From contig CALYAY010000006.1 of the NCBI GenBank assembly GCA_944393695.1, positions 1 to 64,000 on the forward strand: DNA of 64,000 nt. The letters are read 5' to 3'. The position numbers and the translations under genes are program-made. This document shows, one piece after another, positions 1 to 8,883 of the stretch. Positions within the stretch are counted from its first letter, which is position 1; every line of letters begins with the position of its first letter. This DNA is from an uncultured Alphaproteobacteria bacterium (lineage in GTDB: Bacteria; Pseudomonadota; Alphaproteobacteria; RF32; CAG-239). Below the pieces are notes generated by a model. The model searched no databases and had not been told where the DNA came from. It worked only from the letters and a program-made list of their open reading frames with translations.

Positions 1-1077
1 GCCGGCGTTTCTTTTACCGGAGACTTTAAAGATAATAAACTTAATTATCCGTACAGCTATGATATTTCAAAAAACAAACCTTTGGATACTATATTTGTAA
101 AAAAATTAAAAACACTAAATAATCCTTCCCTTAATGTTTTAACATCTTTAGGTAATACAGAAAGCGCTGACGCCCTGGCTATGTCCCTGGCAATTGATTT
201 GGAAACGGTCAGTGTTTCTCAGATAAGTTCAACTCAATATAAATTGGTTGCTGATTTATATACACAAATTTTGGTTTTTGACTTTAACGAAAAGAAAATT
301 ATCAATTCTTATCCTATAAATTTACAATACATTACTTTGTTTGATCATAAACCTGCCCAAAGGGAAATAAGCGCTATTTTTGAAGGATTTTATACCGGAG
401 AAAATCCCGAAGTAAAAACGAATCTGTTTGATTTGGCCATTGAGAAAATGAACAACATTCAAATAAAACCCAAATATGGCAACCGGTTAAAAGTTAATCG
501 TGTAGAAATTTCGCCTGAAGCGAAAAAGATTTTATCTTCTTTGGGACAACAGGAAGATAATTTCAAGACTATAATAGCACAGTCTTTTTCCCGTTATTTA
601 GTAGACAATCAACAAGTTGCAATGCTTCCTTATACAAAAGGACAGACAATCGGCAGCAAAATGGCAGCCAGGTTTGTAAATGGTGATGTATATAATTTGG
701 AAATACCAGGCGCTGATTATGTTTTCAATATTGATATTCTCAACTTCAAAACACTAACAGACAATGCACAAAGCAAAACAACCCAAACCCAAGGTTTCTT
801 TGCCTATACAAATATTGAAATGTTGCAACCGGATTTGAACAAAAAATATATGGACAGCAAATTCAGAGGTACAGAACATGTTGTTTTGCTAAAAGGACAA
901 CAACCTGCTTTGAGATTGTCTTATCTTGAAACTTTAATGAATCTGTTTGATGGTTTTTCGCAAAATATCAGTGAAGTAAATGATGAATGGTATGAAAAAA
1001 CATTCCATCCGGCAACCTTTGATAAAATGGAAAAAGAATTTGAGCAGGTTCACGAAATTGTTAACCGTTGTAAATGA
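1..1077 (+). CDS. Conserved envelope-operon protein, 5' truncated by window edge
   Basis: The reading frame is open from base 1 to the stop at 1075-1077, so the true start lies outside the window; the TTG at 82 is only an internal codon. At least 358 residues are visible. I do not recognise a domain. The protein is soluble-looking, with no hydrophobic segment, and rich in Asn, Lys and Phe. It is the first visible gene of a five-gene, same-strand run ending in a FlgT/CsgG-like protein, and its stop overlaps the start region of the next gene. By position it is probably another exported or outer-membrane-associated component of the same system, but the missing N-terminus prevents a check for a signal peptide. 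Confidence 0.8.
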   Translation, partial: AGVSFTGDFKDNKLNYPYSYDISKNKPLDTIFVKKLKTLNNPSLNVLTSLGNTESADALAMSLAIDLETVSVSQISSTQYKLVADLYTQILVFDFNEKKIINSYPINLQYITLFDHKPAQREISAIFEGFYTGENPEVKTNLFDLAIEKMNNIQIKPKYGNRLKVNRVEISPEAKKILSSLGQQEDNFKTIIAQSFSRYLVDNQQVAMLPYTKGQTIGSKMAARFVNGDVYNLEIPGADYVFNIDILNFKTLTDNAQSKTTQTQGFFAYTNIEMLQPDLNKKYMDSKFRGTEHVVLLKGQQPALRLSYLETLMNLFDGFSQNISEVNDEWYEKTFHPATFDKMEKEFEQVHEIVNRCK

Positions 1078-1088
1078 ATGGAGTAATT

Positions 1089-2171
1089 ATGAAAAAACAA
1101 TTGGCATACTTATCTCTGCTGGGAATGATGTTTGCTTCAACCTCAGCACAAGCACTGGAAGTCAAAGGCCAGGTATCGCATCAATATGAAGGAGGTCTGT
1201 TTAGCAGTTCTCCGTCGGATGAGGATAAAGTTGAAGCTGTAAAAGCAGCAAAGCTGGCGGCTTTAAAGCAGTATGTTTCAACTTTTAATGTTTCAAAGCA
1301 GCAACAATACAGCAAAATTGAAGATGAAGTTGTTAAAAACATTGATGACTATATTTCTTCCTATACGATTGTTGCAGAAGATGTTAACGAAAACCTGAAA
1401 CTGCTTAACCTGGTTATCAGGGCCGATATTAACGAAAATAAAATTAATGCCCAGCTTAAAGGAACAACAACTGCCGGCACGATGGCTTCCGGCGACGGAA
1501 GTGCTTTCTCGTTTATGTTCGTTGCGCGAGAAATTACGGAAAGCAAAGTTTTCAAAACACGGGACACAACAATTTCACAAGGCGAGCAGGAACACGATGC
1601 CAGACAGCATGTCAGCGGCAGCGGTATTAACGAAAGCGTCAGTAATTATTCCAAAACAACGTCCGGCGGCAATATTGTTCGCAAGACCAGTCAGGAAAAA
1701 TACAGAACATTAGCTACAACCGATTTTGATGCTGCTTTTAACGAGGTCTTGACCGGAATGGGCTATGAAACTGTTGATTACGCTGATGTCTTGTCAAACT
1801 GTGGCGGTGCTTCCATTGACTCAATAAAAAATGCTTTTTCTGCCAGCGATGAGCTTCCGCAAAATCTTCGCAATAAAGCAATCAAAGGAGCTAAATCTTG
1901 TGACGTCAAATATTTTGCAGTTGGTTATATGAATGTTTCCGTTCCCGAACTTGATCCGGTTTCCGGTGAACAAAAAGTTATTGTTTCCATTAACGGTATG
2001 GTTTGGAACATTGATAAGAAGCTTCCCCGCAAGGTTGCTTCTGTCGGACCGGTTCAATACTTCGGATTGGGACCGGACAAAGATACTGCAAGAAGAAATG
2101 CGTTGCGTCTAGCCGCTAAATCTGCAGCTGAAACAGTATCTAACCAACTTGGTAACAAGGATTTGTACTAA
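1089..2171 (+). CDS. Exported FlgT/LPP20-like protein
   Basis: 360 residues. I chose ATG 1089 because GGAG at 1080-1083 sits five bases upstream and the protein then opens with a clear Sec signal peptide (Lys-Lys, a hydrophobic stretch, AQA cleavage site near residue 20). The mature N-terminus (VKGQVSHQYEGG, then a helix with KAAKLAALKQYV) resembles the FlgT-N/LPP20 type of periplasmic or outer-membrane assembly domain, where an Ala/Lys-rich helix follows a short strand. The function is not known. It lies in the operon with the CsgG-like gene at 4366, which has the same kind of N-terminal domain, so the two may act together at the outer membrane. The family assignment rests on pattern only. 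Confidence 0.75.
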   Translation: MKKQLAYLSLLGMMFASTSAQALEVKGQVSHQYEGGLFSSSPSDEDKVEAVKAAKLAALKQYVSTFNVSKQQQYSKIEDEVVKNIDDYISSYTIVAEDVNENLKLLNLVIRADINENKINAQLKGTTTAGTMASGDGSAFSFMFVAREITESKVFKTRDTTISQGEQEHDARQHVSGSGINESVSNYSKTTSGGNIVRKTSQEKYRTLATTDFDAAFNEVLTGMGYETVDYADVLSNCGGASIDSIKNAFSASDELPQNLRNKAIKGAKSCDVKYFAVGYMNVSVPELDPVSGEQKVIVSINGMVWNIDKKLPRKVASVGPVQYFGLGPDKDTARRNALRLAAKSAAETVSNQLGNKDLY

Positions 2172-2199
2172 ACTTAACTTTAACGAAAGGACTGATAAT

Positions 2200-2904
2200 A
2201 TGTTACAAAATAATTTAACGAAAATGTTGGCCGCTGCACTTATTGTAGCTCCAATGTGTGGATGTTCGGTTGACAGTTTAAAAGATGCTGCAAATTTTGC
2301 TTCATCTTCTGGAACAGAAGCTAAAAAAACGACAGTTGACGTTGATGCTCTTAGTGTAACCGGAGCCAAATTAGTAGCTAGTTATGCTGTTGCTATGACT
2401 GGCGTGACAGAGGCTCAGTCAGATTTGGCTAAAGCATTCAATTTGGATGACTTGGCCAATGAGCTGGAAATACAGAAAACGGCATTAAAATCAGGGAATT
2501 TGACCTCAGATGACGCAGAAAAAGTTGTCGAACTTTCCGAAAAGGCCAATGAAGCTATTGAAGAAAAAATGAAAGAACAAACAGAACTTGATGCTCAGGC
2601 TAAGAAAAAAGTCGGCAGTGCTTTAGTAAAATATTCTGTGGGAACAGCCGGTACGGCAATGTTGATTAATACGGCAAAGAATGTTGTAACAGATACAAGC
2701 AGCTATATAGCATCCTTACCATGGTCTCAAAGAGCCGGTGCTTTAAGCGGAGACATGACTGTCGCACTTAATGTTGCAAAAGAAATTCCTTCTTTAACTA
2801 AAAATTTGATTTCCACAGGAAATAGTTTTGTTGAGTATGCATCGGCACAAGGTATTGATGTAAAAAAAGCAAAATCAGAAATGTCTAAAGCCGCCGGTTT
2901 TTAG
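2200..2904 (+). CDS. Predicted lipoprotein of the CsgG-like operon
   Basis: 234 residues from ATG 2200, with AAAGG at 2186-2190 as ribosome binding site; the in-frame upstream codon at 2149 would overlap the previous gene and lacks a site. The N-terminus is a hydrophobic signal ending in a cysteine (APMCGC), consistent with lipoprotein processing. The rest is Ala/Glu/Lys-rich and helical, with a hydrophobic stretch near residues 150-170. No known domain was recognised. Gap to the previous stop is 28 bases, so it is co-transcribed. A hairpin follows the stop and may set the ratio of this gene to the two downstream. Confidence 0.75.
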   Translation: MLQNNLTKMLAAALIVAPMCGCSVDSLKDAANFASSSGTEAKKTTVDVDALSVTGAKLVASYAVAMTGVTEAQSDLAKAFNLDDLANELEIQKTALKSGNLTSDDAEKVVELSEKANEAIEEKMKEQTELDAQAKKKVGSALVKYSVGTAGTAMLINTAKNVVTDTSSYIASLPWSQRAGALSGDMTVALNVAKEIPSLTKNLISTGNSFVEYASAQGIDVKKAKSEMSKAAGF

Positions 2905-2920
2905 TCTTTGATTGTAAACA

Positions 2921-2948
2921 AGGGAGAAGTGTTTGCTTCTCCCTCTTT
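2921..2948 (+). terminator. Intra-operon hairpin
   Basis: A perfect 9-bp stem (2921-2929 with 2936-2944) and a 6-base loop are followed by CTTT only. It could be a weak terminator or an mRNA processing or stabilising hairpin inside the operon, since a same-strand gene with its own GAGG site starts 16 bases further on. Confidence 0.5.
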
Positions 2949-2963
2949 GTATGAGGTATAATA

Positions 2964-4382
2964 ATGTTTAAATATATGCTAATGATATCAACAGTTTTGT
3001 TGTCAGTAAATACCGGTTTGGCCGTAGCCGCGGACGATGTTGAAAATATTCCGCAAAAATCTGCATCCATGCAAATTGACGACAATTACAATAGCTGGAG
3101 ACGCAATGTATCCAACAAAATGTTGAGTAATTGCGAAGCTAAAGGTATCGATACAAATCTTCCGGAATGTGATTTCAGCACCAATATCGCTTATGGCGAT
3201 GCTATTGTTAAGGTTAAGTCAGATAACTACAAATGGGTTGATGCCCGTTCTATGGCATATACTGAAGCATTAATTGATGCTTATACAAAAATTGCGCTGG
3301 AACAATCAACAACCAATCAAAATATTATTTTGAAAGAACTTATTGACGATCAAACTCCTTTAAATGAAGAGGATTTAAAAACAGGACAAAAAAAAGGTAC
3401 CGTTTGGGATAAAATAGAAGACTTTGCCGGTGAAAAGACAGCAAAACAGTTAGATGTATTGCTTGATAAAGCTGTTGCTCTTACCGGAGGAAAGTTAGAT
3501 CAAGAACTGGAAAAATTAGGTATAGATTCGACTCAATACAAAACTGCTCCAAAGGAAAAGAAAAAAACATTATTAAAAAGCGCTATCACTCAAAAAAGCA
3601 TAACAAAGGCTCTTGCCGATACATCTGGGATGATACCTTTGCAAACTTTTGAAGGTACGGACGGAAAAGGAAACTACGCCGTTAGAGTTGCTGTTTCCAA
3701 ATCTCCGAACAGAATTGCATTAGTGAAATCTATGTTGAGGAACGGCAGTAATGTTCCGGCGCAAGTAAACAAAAAATCATCTAGGACAATAGAAGAACAA
3801 GTTATTTTGCCAGATGATGTTTTATTCAATCAATTTGGAACCAGACTTTTATACGACAAAGAAGGCTATCCCGTATTAATATCATTCGGACAAGCCGGCG
3901 TTATCAATTCCGGCAGCGAAGCAATGAAAGCGGTAAAACTGGAATCTGCCAGAAACTTAGCTAAAACAAATGCCCGAGCGGCATTGACAAACTTGTTGCG
4001 TTCATCAACAGTATTTAAATCTGTGGTTACACAAGTTAGTAAAGCTGCTACGGATATGAAACTTATTTCCGGAGATGACGGGATTACAGAAGAGATGATA
4101 GAATCCGTTGATTATACAAATTCGACAGACAATACTTCAACGACTAGATCTCAAATTACTAACTTTGCCGGAATAAGAGAGCTACACAGCTGGAGTTATA
4201 TTCATCCGCAATTGGGACATGAAGTTGTAGGAACTATTTTGATGTGGTCGCCCAAAACTGCAGCACATGCTAAAGGAATGAAAAATGCCAAAGCTACAAC
4301 AGCTAATTCGACGCCTGAAACTTATAATCCTCAAGAATCTGGCGTACAAAGAGGAGTAGAATTTGATGACTACGATTTTTAA
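2964..4382 (+). CDS. Exported operon protein, unknown function
   Basis: 472 residues from ATG 2964, preceded by GAGG at 2953-2956. Residues 1-22 are a signal peptide ending in AVAA. The mature protein has a region that reads like the A-x-x-A-Y-x-E-A helix of envelope assembly proteins (RSMAYTEALIDAYTKIA near residue 100), a Lys-rich middle, and a C-terminal part with repeated Ala/Lys helices. It ends in an acidic tail (FDDYDF). I do not recognise a named family with confidence. Its last 17 bases overlap the next gene's coding region, which suggests translational coupling with the CsgG-like protein. Confidence 0.75.
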   Translation: MFKYMLMISTVLLSVNTGLAVAADDVENIPQKSASMQIDDNYNSWRRNVSNKMLSNCEAKGIDTNLPECDFSTNIAYGDAIVKVKSDNYKWVDARSMAYTEALIDAYTKIALEQSTTNQNIILKELIDDQTPLNEEDLKTGQKKGTVWDKIEDFAGEKTAKQLDVLLDKAVALTGGKLDQELEKLGIDSTQYKTAPKEKKKTLLKSAITQKSITKALADTSGMIPLQTFEGTDGKGNYAVRVAVSKSPNRIALVKSMLRNGSNVPAQVNKKSSRTIEEQVILPDDVLFNQFGTRLLYDKEGYPVLISFGQAGVINSGSEAMKAVKLESARNLAKTNARAALTNLLRSSTVFKSVVTQVSKAATDMKLISGDDGITEEMIESVDYTNSTDNTSTTRSQITNFAGIRELHSWSYIHPQLGHEVVGTILMWSPKTAAHAKGMKNAKATTANSTPETYNPQESGVQRGVEFDDYDF

Positions 4383-5619
4383 ATATATTGCAGCAATCGG
4401 TATTTTTTGTTTATGGGCAATACAAGCCGAGGCTAAAACTATTTCAACTGAGGTTACCGGTTATGGTGCAAGTCATAAAATTGCCGTTATTGAGGGATTG
4501 AAAGAAGCAATCGCCCAAGTTTCAGGAATCAGCGTTAATGCCGTGGATGCAATGTCTTTATCTTCAATTGTTGCAGAACAGACTGACAACGATGAAACCA
4601 AATCAAAGCAACATTTCAGCAAAGAAACCCAAAGCGGTATATTAACACAAATTAACGGCTATATTTCGGGATATCAGGTTGTCAGCAGCATTAAAGATGA
4701 TGATGGAACTTATCAGGTTGATATGGTTGTTGAAATTGAAAAATATGAAGTTCCCGGACAAGATAATAACCGCCGCGGAATTGCCGTATTAGGTTTTAAA
4801 GCCGAAAAATCTTCCTGTATGGGAACGACTTTAACGGCAGAGCAACAAATTGAAGGAATAACTGATGCCTTGGTTAATGCATTTACGGCAACCAGAAAAT
4901 TTTCGGTTTTAGACAGGGATAATGAAGATGTATATGCTCTTGAAAAATCTCTCGTATTAAGTGAAGACGCCAAACGCTCCGAAATTGCAAAATTAGGTCA
5001 AGTTAAAGGCACGGATTATATTGTGACCGGAACTATAAAAAGTTTAAATATTAGCGCGAACAAACGGAAAATAGCATTATCCGGAGATACATTTACAACT
5101 TATAGTGCTTCTGCCGTAATAGACTTCAGATTGTTGGCATTTGCAACCAGGCAGGTTAAATTTGCTTCTTCTGTTCGAGTATCATTAGGAAATTCAGAAA
5201 TATCCGGTAAACAATGTCAGGATATTTTGTCATTGCTTATGCAGAAAGCGGCTGCACAGATTGTCGACAGATGTATTGAGAATATTTATCCCCCCTTAAT
5301 CGTTAATATAAATGGCAACAACATATATCTTAATATTGGTGGAGAAAATATCAAAAAAGGTTCTCTTTATGCGGTATATAGTGTTGGAGAAAAAATTATA
5401 GATCCATATACCGGAGAATCTTTAGGTGCAGAAGAAACTCAAATTGCAACTTTACGCATTTCCGAGGTTAAACCTAAATATTCAGTCGGAATATTGGAAA
5501 GCGGAGATATTGCAAAGATTAAAAAGGGGCAGATTTGTCGCTATTTAAATCCCACTCCTAAGACCACCACTAAAAATAAAAAGCCGATAAAGAAAAAAAT
5601 ATCGGAAGATGAGTGGTAG
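4366..5619 (+). CDS. FlgT/CsgG-like outer-membrane assembly protein
   Basis: 417 residues. ATG 4366 is chosen over TTG 4363 because GAGGAG at 4351-4356 is nine bases upstream. There is a signal peptide (ending QAEA, about residue 22). Next comes an N-terminal FlgT-N-like domain (VTGYGAS plus an Ala-rich helix). A CsgG/curli-production-like domain follows at about residues 120-300, with the pattern 'RRGIAVLGF', 'ALVNAFTATRKFSVLDR' and 'GTDYIVTGTI'. A C-terminal domain at about 315-385 (IDPYTGESLG then a strand repeat) resembles FlgT-C. The tail is Lys/Thr-rich. CsgG-family proteins form outer-membrane pores and FlgT supports the flagellar basal body; which applies here is open. A terminator closes the operon. 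Confidence 0.8.
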   Translation: MTTIFKYIAAIGIFCLWAIQAEAKTISTEVTGYGASHKIAVIEGLKEAIAQVSGISVNAVDAMSLSSIVAEQTDNDETKSKQHFSKETQSGILTQINGYISGYQVVSSIKDDDGTYQVDMVVEIEKYEVPGQDNNRRGIAVLGFKAEKSSCMGTTLTAEQQIEGITDALVNAFTATRKFSVLDRDNEDVYALEKSLVLSEDAKRSEIAKLGQVKGTDYIVTGTIKSLNISANKRKIALSGDTFTTYSASAVIDFRLLAFATRQVKFASSVRVSLGNSEISGKQCQDILSLLMQKAAAQIVDRCIENIYPPLIVNINGNNIYLNIGGENIKKGSLYAVYSVGEKIIDPYTGESLGAEETQIATLRISEVKPKYSVGILESGDIAKIKKGQICRYLNPTPKTTTKNKKPIKKKISEDEW

Positions 5620-5647
5620 TTTTAACTTTCTCTATACGGAAATAAGG

Positions 5648-5680
5648 CCTCTGTTAATTTTTACAGAGGTTTTATTTTTT
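5648..5680 (+). terminator. Rho-independent terminator of the CsgG-like operon
   Basis: CCTCTGT at 5648-5654 pairs with ACAGAGG at 5663-5669, followed by TTTTATTTTTT. It lies 29 bases after the stop of the last operon gene. Confidence 0.9.
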
Positions 5681-5858
5681 CAAAAAAACAACATTTTTAC
5701 AATACGCTAATAAAAAATTTCTTTTAAATCAAACCACTTAATCAAATCGTAGCAAAATGTCATCAGGTTTATGCGTTTTAGGGGCTCGCAAGTGGGAAAA
5801 TATACCGCATAATTATAAATAGTTAATGAGCAAAACACTATTTATGAAAGGAAAAACA

Positions 5859-5987
5859 ATGTGGTATGTAAAAATCAACAATACAATTCTTCCAACGCCT
5901 TATCAATATTTTAGCGATTGCCTGACTGAGTGTAAAAGATTGCAGCGGGTTATGGTGGCTGTATTTTCCGAACCGGTATTTGTTGAC
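5859..5987 (+). CDS. Small orphan peptide (42 aa)
   Basis: ATG 5859 follows GAAAGGAAAA, a plausible ribosome binding site, and the frame runs to TGA at 5985-5987. The peptide begins MWYVKINN and has four cysteines and several aromatic residues. No family was recognised. The stop is 27 bases before the next small gene, which has a strong site, so both may be one transcript at the edge of the AT-rich island. Its size keeps confidence low. Confidence 0.35.
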
Positions 5988-6014
5988 TAAGTTTTTGATA
6001 AAGGAGATTTTAAG

Positions 6015-6272
6015 ATGTTGAAGAATTTTAAAAACTGGCTGTTGGAACAAAATTATAAACCTTCTACCGCTTTTGACTATATGGGAAGAATAGAGAGATT
6101 ATGCCGGAAAGAAGAATTTACGCTCGCTTACCTGGTTGAAAATATTGCTTCTATCCTGCCTCAATATGAAATTACCGGCGAAAAATCAAGCTATGGCAAA
6201 CGTTCGCATACTTCGGTCAGACAAGCATTAAGACGTTTCAAAATGTTTCTTGCTTCTGAAAAACTAGTTTAA
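6015..6272 (+). CDS. Integrase-type SAM-like N-terminal domain protein (85 aa)
   Basis: ATG 6015 follows AAGGAG at 6001-6006. The 85 residues read like the core-binding (SAM-like) N-terminal domain of tyrosine recombinases: 'FKNWLLEQNYKPSTAFDYMGRIERL', then a final helix 'ALRRFKMFLASEK' where a full integrase would continue. There is no catalytic domain (no R-H-x-x-R/Y) downstream. It is either a stand-alone DNA-binding protein or a stump of an integrase. It sits next to decayed serine recombinases at the start of the accessory island. Confidence 0.55.
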   Translation: MLKNFKNWLLEQNYKPSTAFDYMGRIERLCRKEEFTLAYLVENIASILPQYEITGEKSSYGKRSHTSVRQALRRFKMFLASEKLV

Positions 6273-6320
6273 AGTTTTATATTTTGACTCATGGATGATG
6301 ATGAGGTTGTAAAAAAGTTA

Positions 6321-6344
6321 TTGTCGTTGATGACAAAAACTTTT
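6321..6344. repeat. Recombinase leader repeat, copy 1
   Basis: These 24 bases are identical to 9407-9430. Both copies lie about 150-180 bases upstream of a serine-recombinase gene. Further shared blocks (AATCAGTAAAATATTAG, AAAAAAGTTA, ACATAATAA) follow in the same order before each start codon, so the whole 5' region is homologous. It may be regulatory sequence or an attachment/crossover site of the recombinase. Confidence 0.8.
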
Positions 6345-6502
6345 ATATCCAACCTATTGTCCTTAAGGACACGAAGTTAATTATATGAAATATCAGTAAA
6401 ATATTAGTAAAAAAGTTATTTGAAACTGAAAATAATCGCATACAATCCCAAAATAACACGACATAATAACATTATCGGACTTATTTTAAGGAGTAATTTG
6501 TT

Positions 6503-6769
6503 ATGTCTAGAAAGAATAAATATCAAAACATTGCAGATGAAGAATGTAAGCAGGCTGTTATTTTTGCGCGAGTATCCTCGGAAGAACAAAAGAAAGGCGC
6601 TTCTATTGACGCACAGCTTAAAACGGTTACGCGAGGCGGTCGTCTAAAATTTTATGAAATGTTAGAATTTGTAAAAGCTCAAAAACACAAAACCGCTATT
6701 GTTGTAAATTGTGTAGCTTTTATTTGCATAAAGATAGTACCTCTTCTGATATATTGCGATGGGATATGA
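6503..6769 (+). pseudogene. Serine recombinase fragment (decayed)
   Basis: Starts at ATG 6503 after AAGGAG. Residues 1-40 match the N-terminus of the recombinase at 9584 (shared 'FARVSS' around the catalytic serine, then 'QLKTVT'). The frame then jumps to the later motif 'FYEMLEF', so about 25 residues are missing. After 'KTAIVVNCV' the arginine-rich 'DRLQRS' expected from the second copy is gone and the frame runs into unrelated residues and stops. Without the rest of the catalytic domain and the DNA-binding part it cannot be active. It is best read as a remnant of a second integrated element. Confidence 0.75.
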
Positions 6770-6983
6770 TATACAAATAAATTATAATTTTTCCTCTTTA
6801 CCCTTAGACAAAATAGATCAACCAATATTTAATCTTAGCGTTTTTTAATCAGAAACGGTGATTTTTTCAGGCGGTGATGAGATATAAAAGAAAATAATAG
6901 TTCTCTTGAAATTGTAAAAGTCTATGAAAAAATTAAAGACGGAATATGTATATTTTTATTTGATTGATGGTGGGCAAAAAAAC
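6770..6983. other. AT-rich remnant DNA between recombinase fragment and GNAT gene
   Basis: There is no complete gene. A short in-frame fragment near 6880-6966 (translating to 'EIVKVYEKIKDG' and ending in a stop) has protein-like composition and may be the end of a lost gene. Nothing else was recognised. Confidence 0.4.
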
Positions 6984-7013
6984 TTGACAGAACCATATAG
7001 CAGCTCATATGAT
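6984..7013 (+). promoter_or_regulatory. Sigma70-type promoter for the GNAT gene
   Basis: A consensus -35 TTGACA at 6984-6989 and -10 TATGAT at 7008-7013 are 18 bases apart. The GNAT start codon lies 67 bases downstream of the -10, with AGGAG at 7066-7070. Confidence 0.7.
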
Positions 7014-7079
7014 GTAAACATCTACCAACGAATGTCTTCTGTCTTTTCTCAAGTAACTGTATATTAGGAGTATAATAGT

Positions 7080-7574
7080 ATGAATAATGTCAGATATGCA
7101 ATTATTGAAGACGCTCAAAGCATTGCTCAAATAAATGTAGCCGCGTGGAAAGAGGCTTATAAGGGATTATTACCTGAAGAACTTTTAGCTTCTAGAAAAG
7201 TTGATGAGAAGAGAATAAATGCCTGGAAGAAAAAGATAGACGATAAATCATTTACCGTTTTAGTTTACGAAGATGATGGTGAAGTTAGAGGATATTTATC
7301 GGCCGGCTCTAAAAGAGATGATATACAATGTGATTATGAATTATATGCTATATATGTTGATCCATCTTTCCAAAAGCAAGGCATTGGAAGTTCATTGTTT
7401 GAAGAATATAAAAAGACAATAAAAAATTCTTCTTTTTATTTGTATATGCTTAATGGTAATGATAAAGCGTCGGCATTTTATAAAAAAATGGGTGGATATA
7501 GTGATATAAAACACGACAGAATTTTAAATATTGATAATTATGAAATAAAAGAAATAATTTATATTTTTAAGTAA
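7080..7574 (+). CDS. GNAT family N-acetyltransferase
   Basis: 164 residues, ATG 7080 with AGGAG nine bases upstream. The acetyl-CoA binding motif A is clear near residues 95-110 (DPSFQKQGIGSSLF, the Q/R-x-x-G-x-G pattern), with the preceding strand 'YAIYVDP'. The C-terminal motif B (ASAFYKKMGG) is typical of the family. The N-terminus (R-x-A-x-x-x-D-A, IAQINVAAWKEAYKGLLP) places it among small-molecule or protein acetyltransferases of the RimI/Yjab kind; the substrate cannot be read from sequence. It is a single gene with its own promoter, possibly cargo of a mobile element or an antitoxin-free resistance-type gene. Confidence 0.85.
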   Translation: MNNVRYAIIEDAQSIAQINVAAWKEAYKGLLPEELLASRKVDEKRINAWKKKIDDKSFTVLVYEDDGEVRGYLSAGSKRDDIQCDYELYAIYVDPSFQKQGIGSSLFEEYKKTIKNSSFYLYMLNGNDKASAFYKKMGGYSDIKHDRILNIDNYEIKEIIYIFK

Positions 7575-7579
7575 AAATA

Positions 7580-7807
7580 ATGTTTAAGCATGTCGTTGAT
7601 TTATCTCAGAAACTAATCAATAAAAAATTTGCCCTCCCTATAATTGAAAATGCACATCGAAAACTTTCTGACAATGCTAAACTTGATGACCTTTCTTACG
7701 AAATATCAATGCGTAAGGTCAATAATGATTGGACGATAAAGTATAAGCCAAAAACTTATCAAATCTTGCGTAAAAATTTCTGTCCCGCAAAATCAACTTC
7801 TCGGTAA
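7580..7807 (+). CDS. Hypothetical protein (75 aa), doubtful
   Basis: An open frame starting five bases after the GNAT stop, with no ribosome binding site. The first 60 residues have a protein-like composition (ALPIIENAHRKLSDNAKLDD); the last 15 look like read-through. It could be translated by coupling with the GNAT gene, or be a broken gene. No family was recognised. Confidence 0.25.
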   Translation: MFKHVVDLSQKLINKKFALPIIENAHRKLSDNAKLDDLSYEISMRKVNNDWTIKYKPKTYQILRKNFCPAKSTSR

Positions 7808-7922
7808 CTTGGAAAAGAAGTTAACTTTTAATATAGCGATGTTAAAGGTAAAAAAAAATAATTTGTCATTAACATCAATAATTTCAAATCTCAAATATCT
7901 TGTTTTTTGACCGGAGGACTCA

Positions 7923-8039
7923 ATGTTTTTATTTGATACAGGATTGCTTAGATTCTTGTTAAACGGTTTGTTATGGGTTGTTTTAGGCTTGTTTATGAAA
8001 GTGTTTTTGTTTAAGATTTACCTGTTTGCAGACATTTGA
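7923..8039 (+). CDS. Small hydrophobic membrane peptide (38 aa)
   Basis: A strong ribosome binding site (GGAGG at 7913-7917) lies five bases before ATG 7923. The 38-residue product is almost entirely hydrophobic, with one membrane-spanning stretch (LLNGLLWVVLGLFMKVFLF) and few charges. No family is known to me. Small membrane peptides of this form include type I toxins and small regulators of membrane proteins. I see no antisense RNA hallmark, so the role is open. Confidence 0.45.
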   Translation: MFLFDTGLLRFLLNGLLWVVLGLFMKVFLFKIYLFADI

Positions 8040-8091
8040 GGATAAAATAAGATATATACTGTATCATTCATATAGTTTATAATATTTACAA

Positions 8092-8883
8092 TCATGATGT
8101 CTCCGGTTTTGTATATTTGATTTTTATACCTTTTGCTTTTAATATTTTGATGTTCTTTTTATATTCTTGGTATAGCCGTTCATAATCATTATGTATTTTT
8201 TCTAAAAGAGATTGGGATATATAAAGTCCATGGTTACAACACACACCTTTATTAAGATACCATAGCCAACCTTTTGCTCCATATTTATTGTTGTTATATT
8301 TTTTCTTGGTTTGAAGCATATTGCGATATTCCGGTTCGTTATACTCTTTCTTGCCATTACATACAGATGTCTTTAAGGCCAGTTTTACTTTGTTGTCTGT
8401 CGTTTCATCAAATACTTCTCTTATCCCGTATATATGCGTTTCTTTGTCGTTTATATCTTTTCGGTTGTTTTTCTTTTTGTTTTCAAGAATAAATGACATC
8501 ATAGGTTTATTTGATGATTTAAGGATATAGTCTAGGTTACCATATATTTTTTTGATGATGGCGGTTTTTAGCTGCTTGTATGTTAATTTATTGTATTTAT
8601 CTCTAAATGATTTACTTAAATTCAATGTAAACGGTTTGATGTTCTTAAAAGGTTTTGTTTCTGCCATAAAATAAAAGAAGTATGCCAGTTTTTGTACTAA
8701 AGTTATATCTCTCCATAATAGCAATCTATAAACGACAACTTCTTTTTTATCTCCGTTTTCATATATATTACTTATATGAGATATGATATCAAAGTCGTTT
8801 TTATGCCATTTTACTATGGAAATAAAGTCTTTGTAAGAACGTTGACTCTTCTTTTTCTTATTTATTTTCTGTTTTTTTCGCAT
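8092..8883 (-). CDS. Lys-rich orphan protein, unknown function
   Basis: 263 residues from ATG 8883, chosen because AAGGAA lies a few bases upstream on the minus strand; the TTG at 8889 has poorer spacing. The N-terminus is very basic (a run of Lys/Arg/Gln), the body has aromatic and basic helices, and the C-terminus is again Lys-rich. Such composition suggests nucleic-acid binding, but no domain was recognised. It sits alone in the AT-rich island between a recombinase fragment and a second recombinase, so it is likely element-borne cargo or a replication/mobilisation relic. Confidence 0.6.
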   Translation of the reverse strand: MRKKQKINKKKKSQRSYKDFISIVKWHKNDFDIISHISNIYENGDKKEVVVYRLLLWRDITLVQKLAYFFYFMAETKPFKNIKPFTLNLSKSFRDKYNKLTYKQLKTAIIKKIYGNLDYILKSSNKPMMSFILENKKKNNRKDINDKETHIYGIREVFDETTDNKVKLALKTSVCNGKKEYNEPEYRNMLQTKKKYNNNKYGAKGWLWYLNKGVCCNHGLYISQSLLEKIHNDYERLYQEYKKNIKILKAKGIKIKYTKPETS

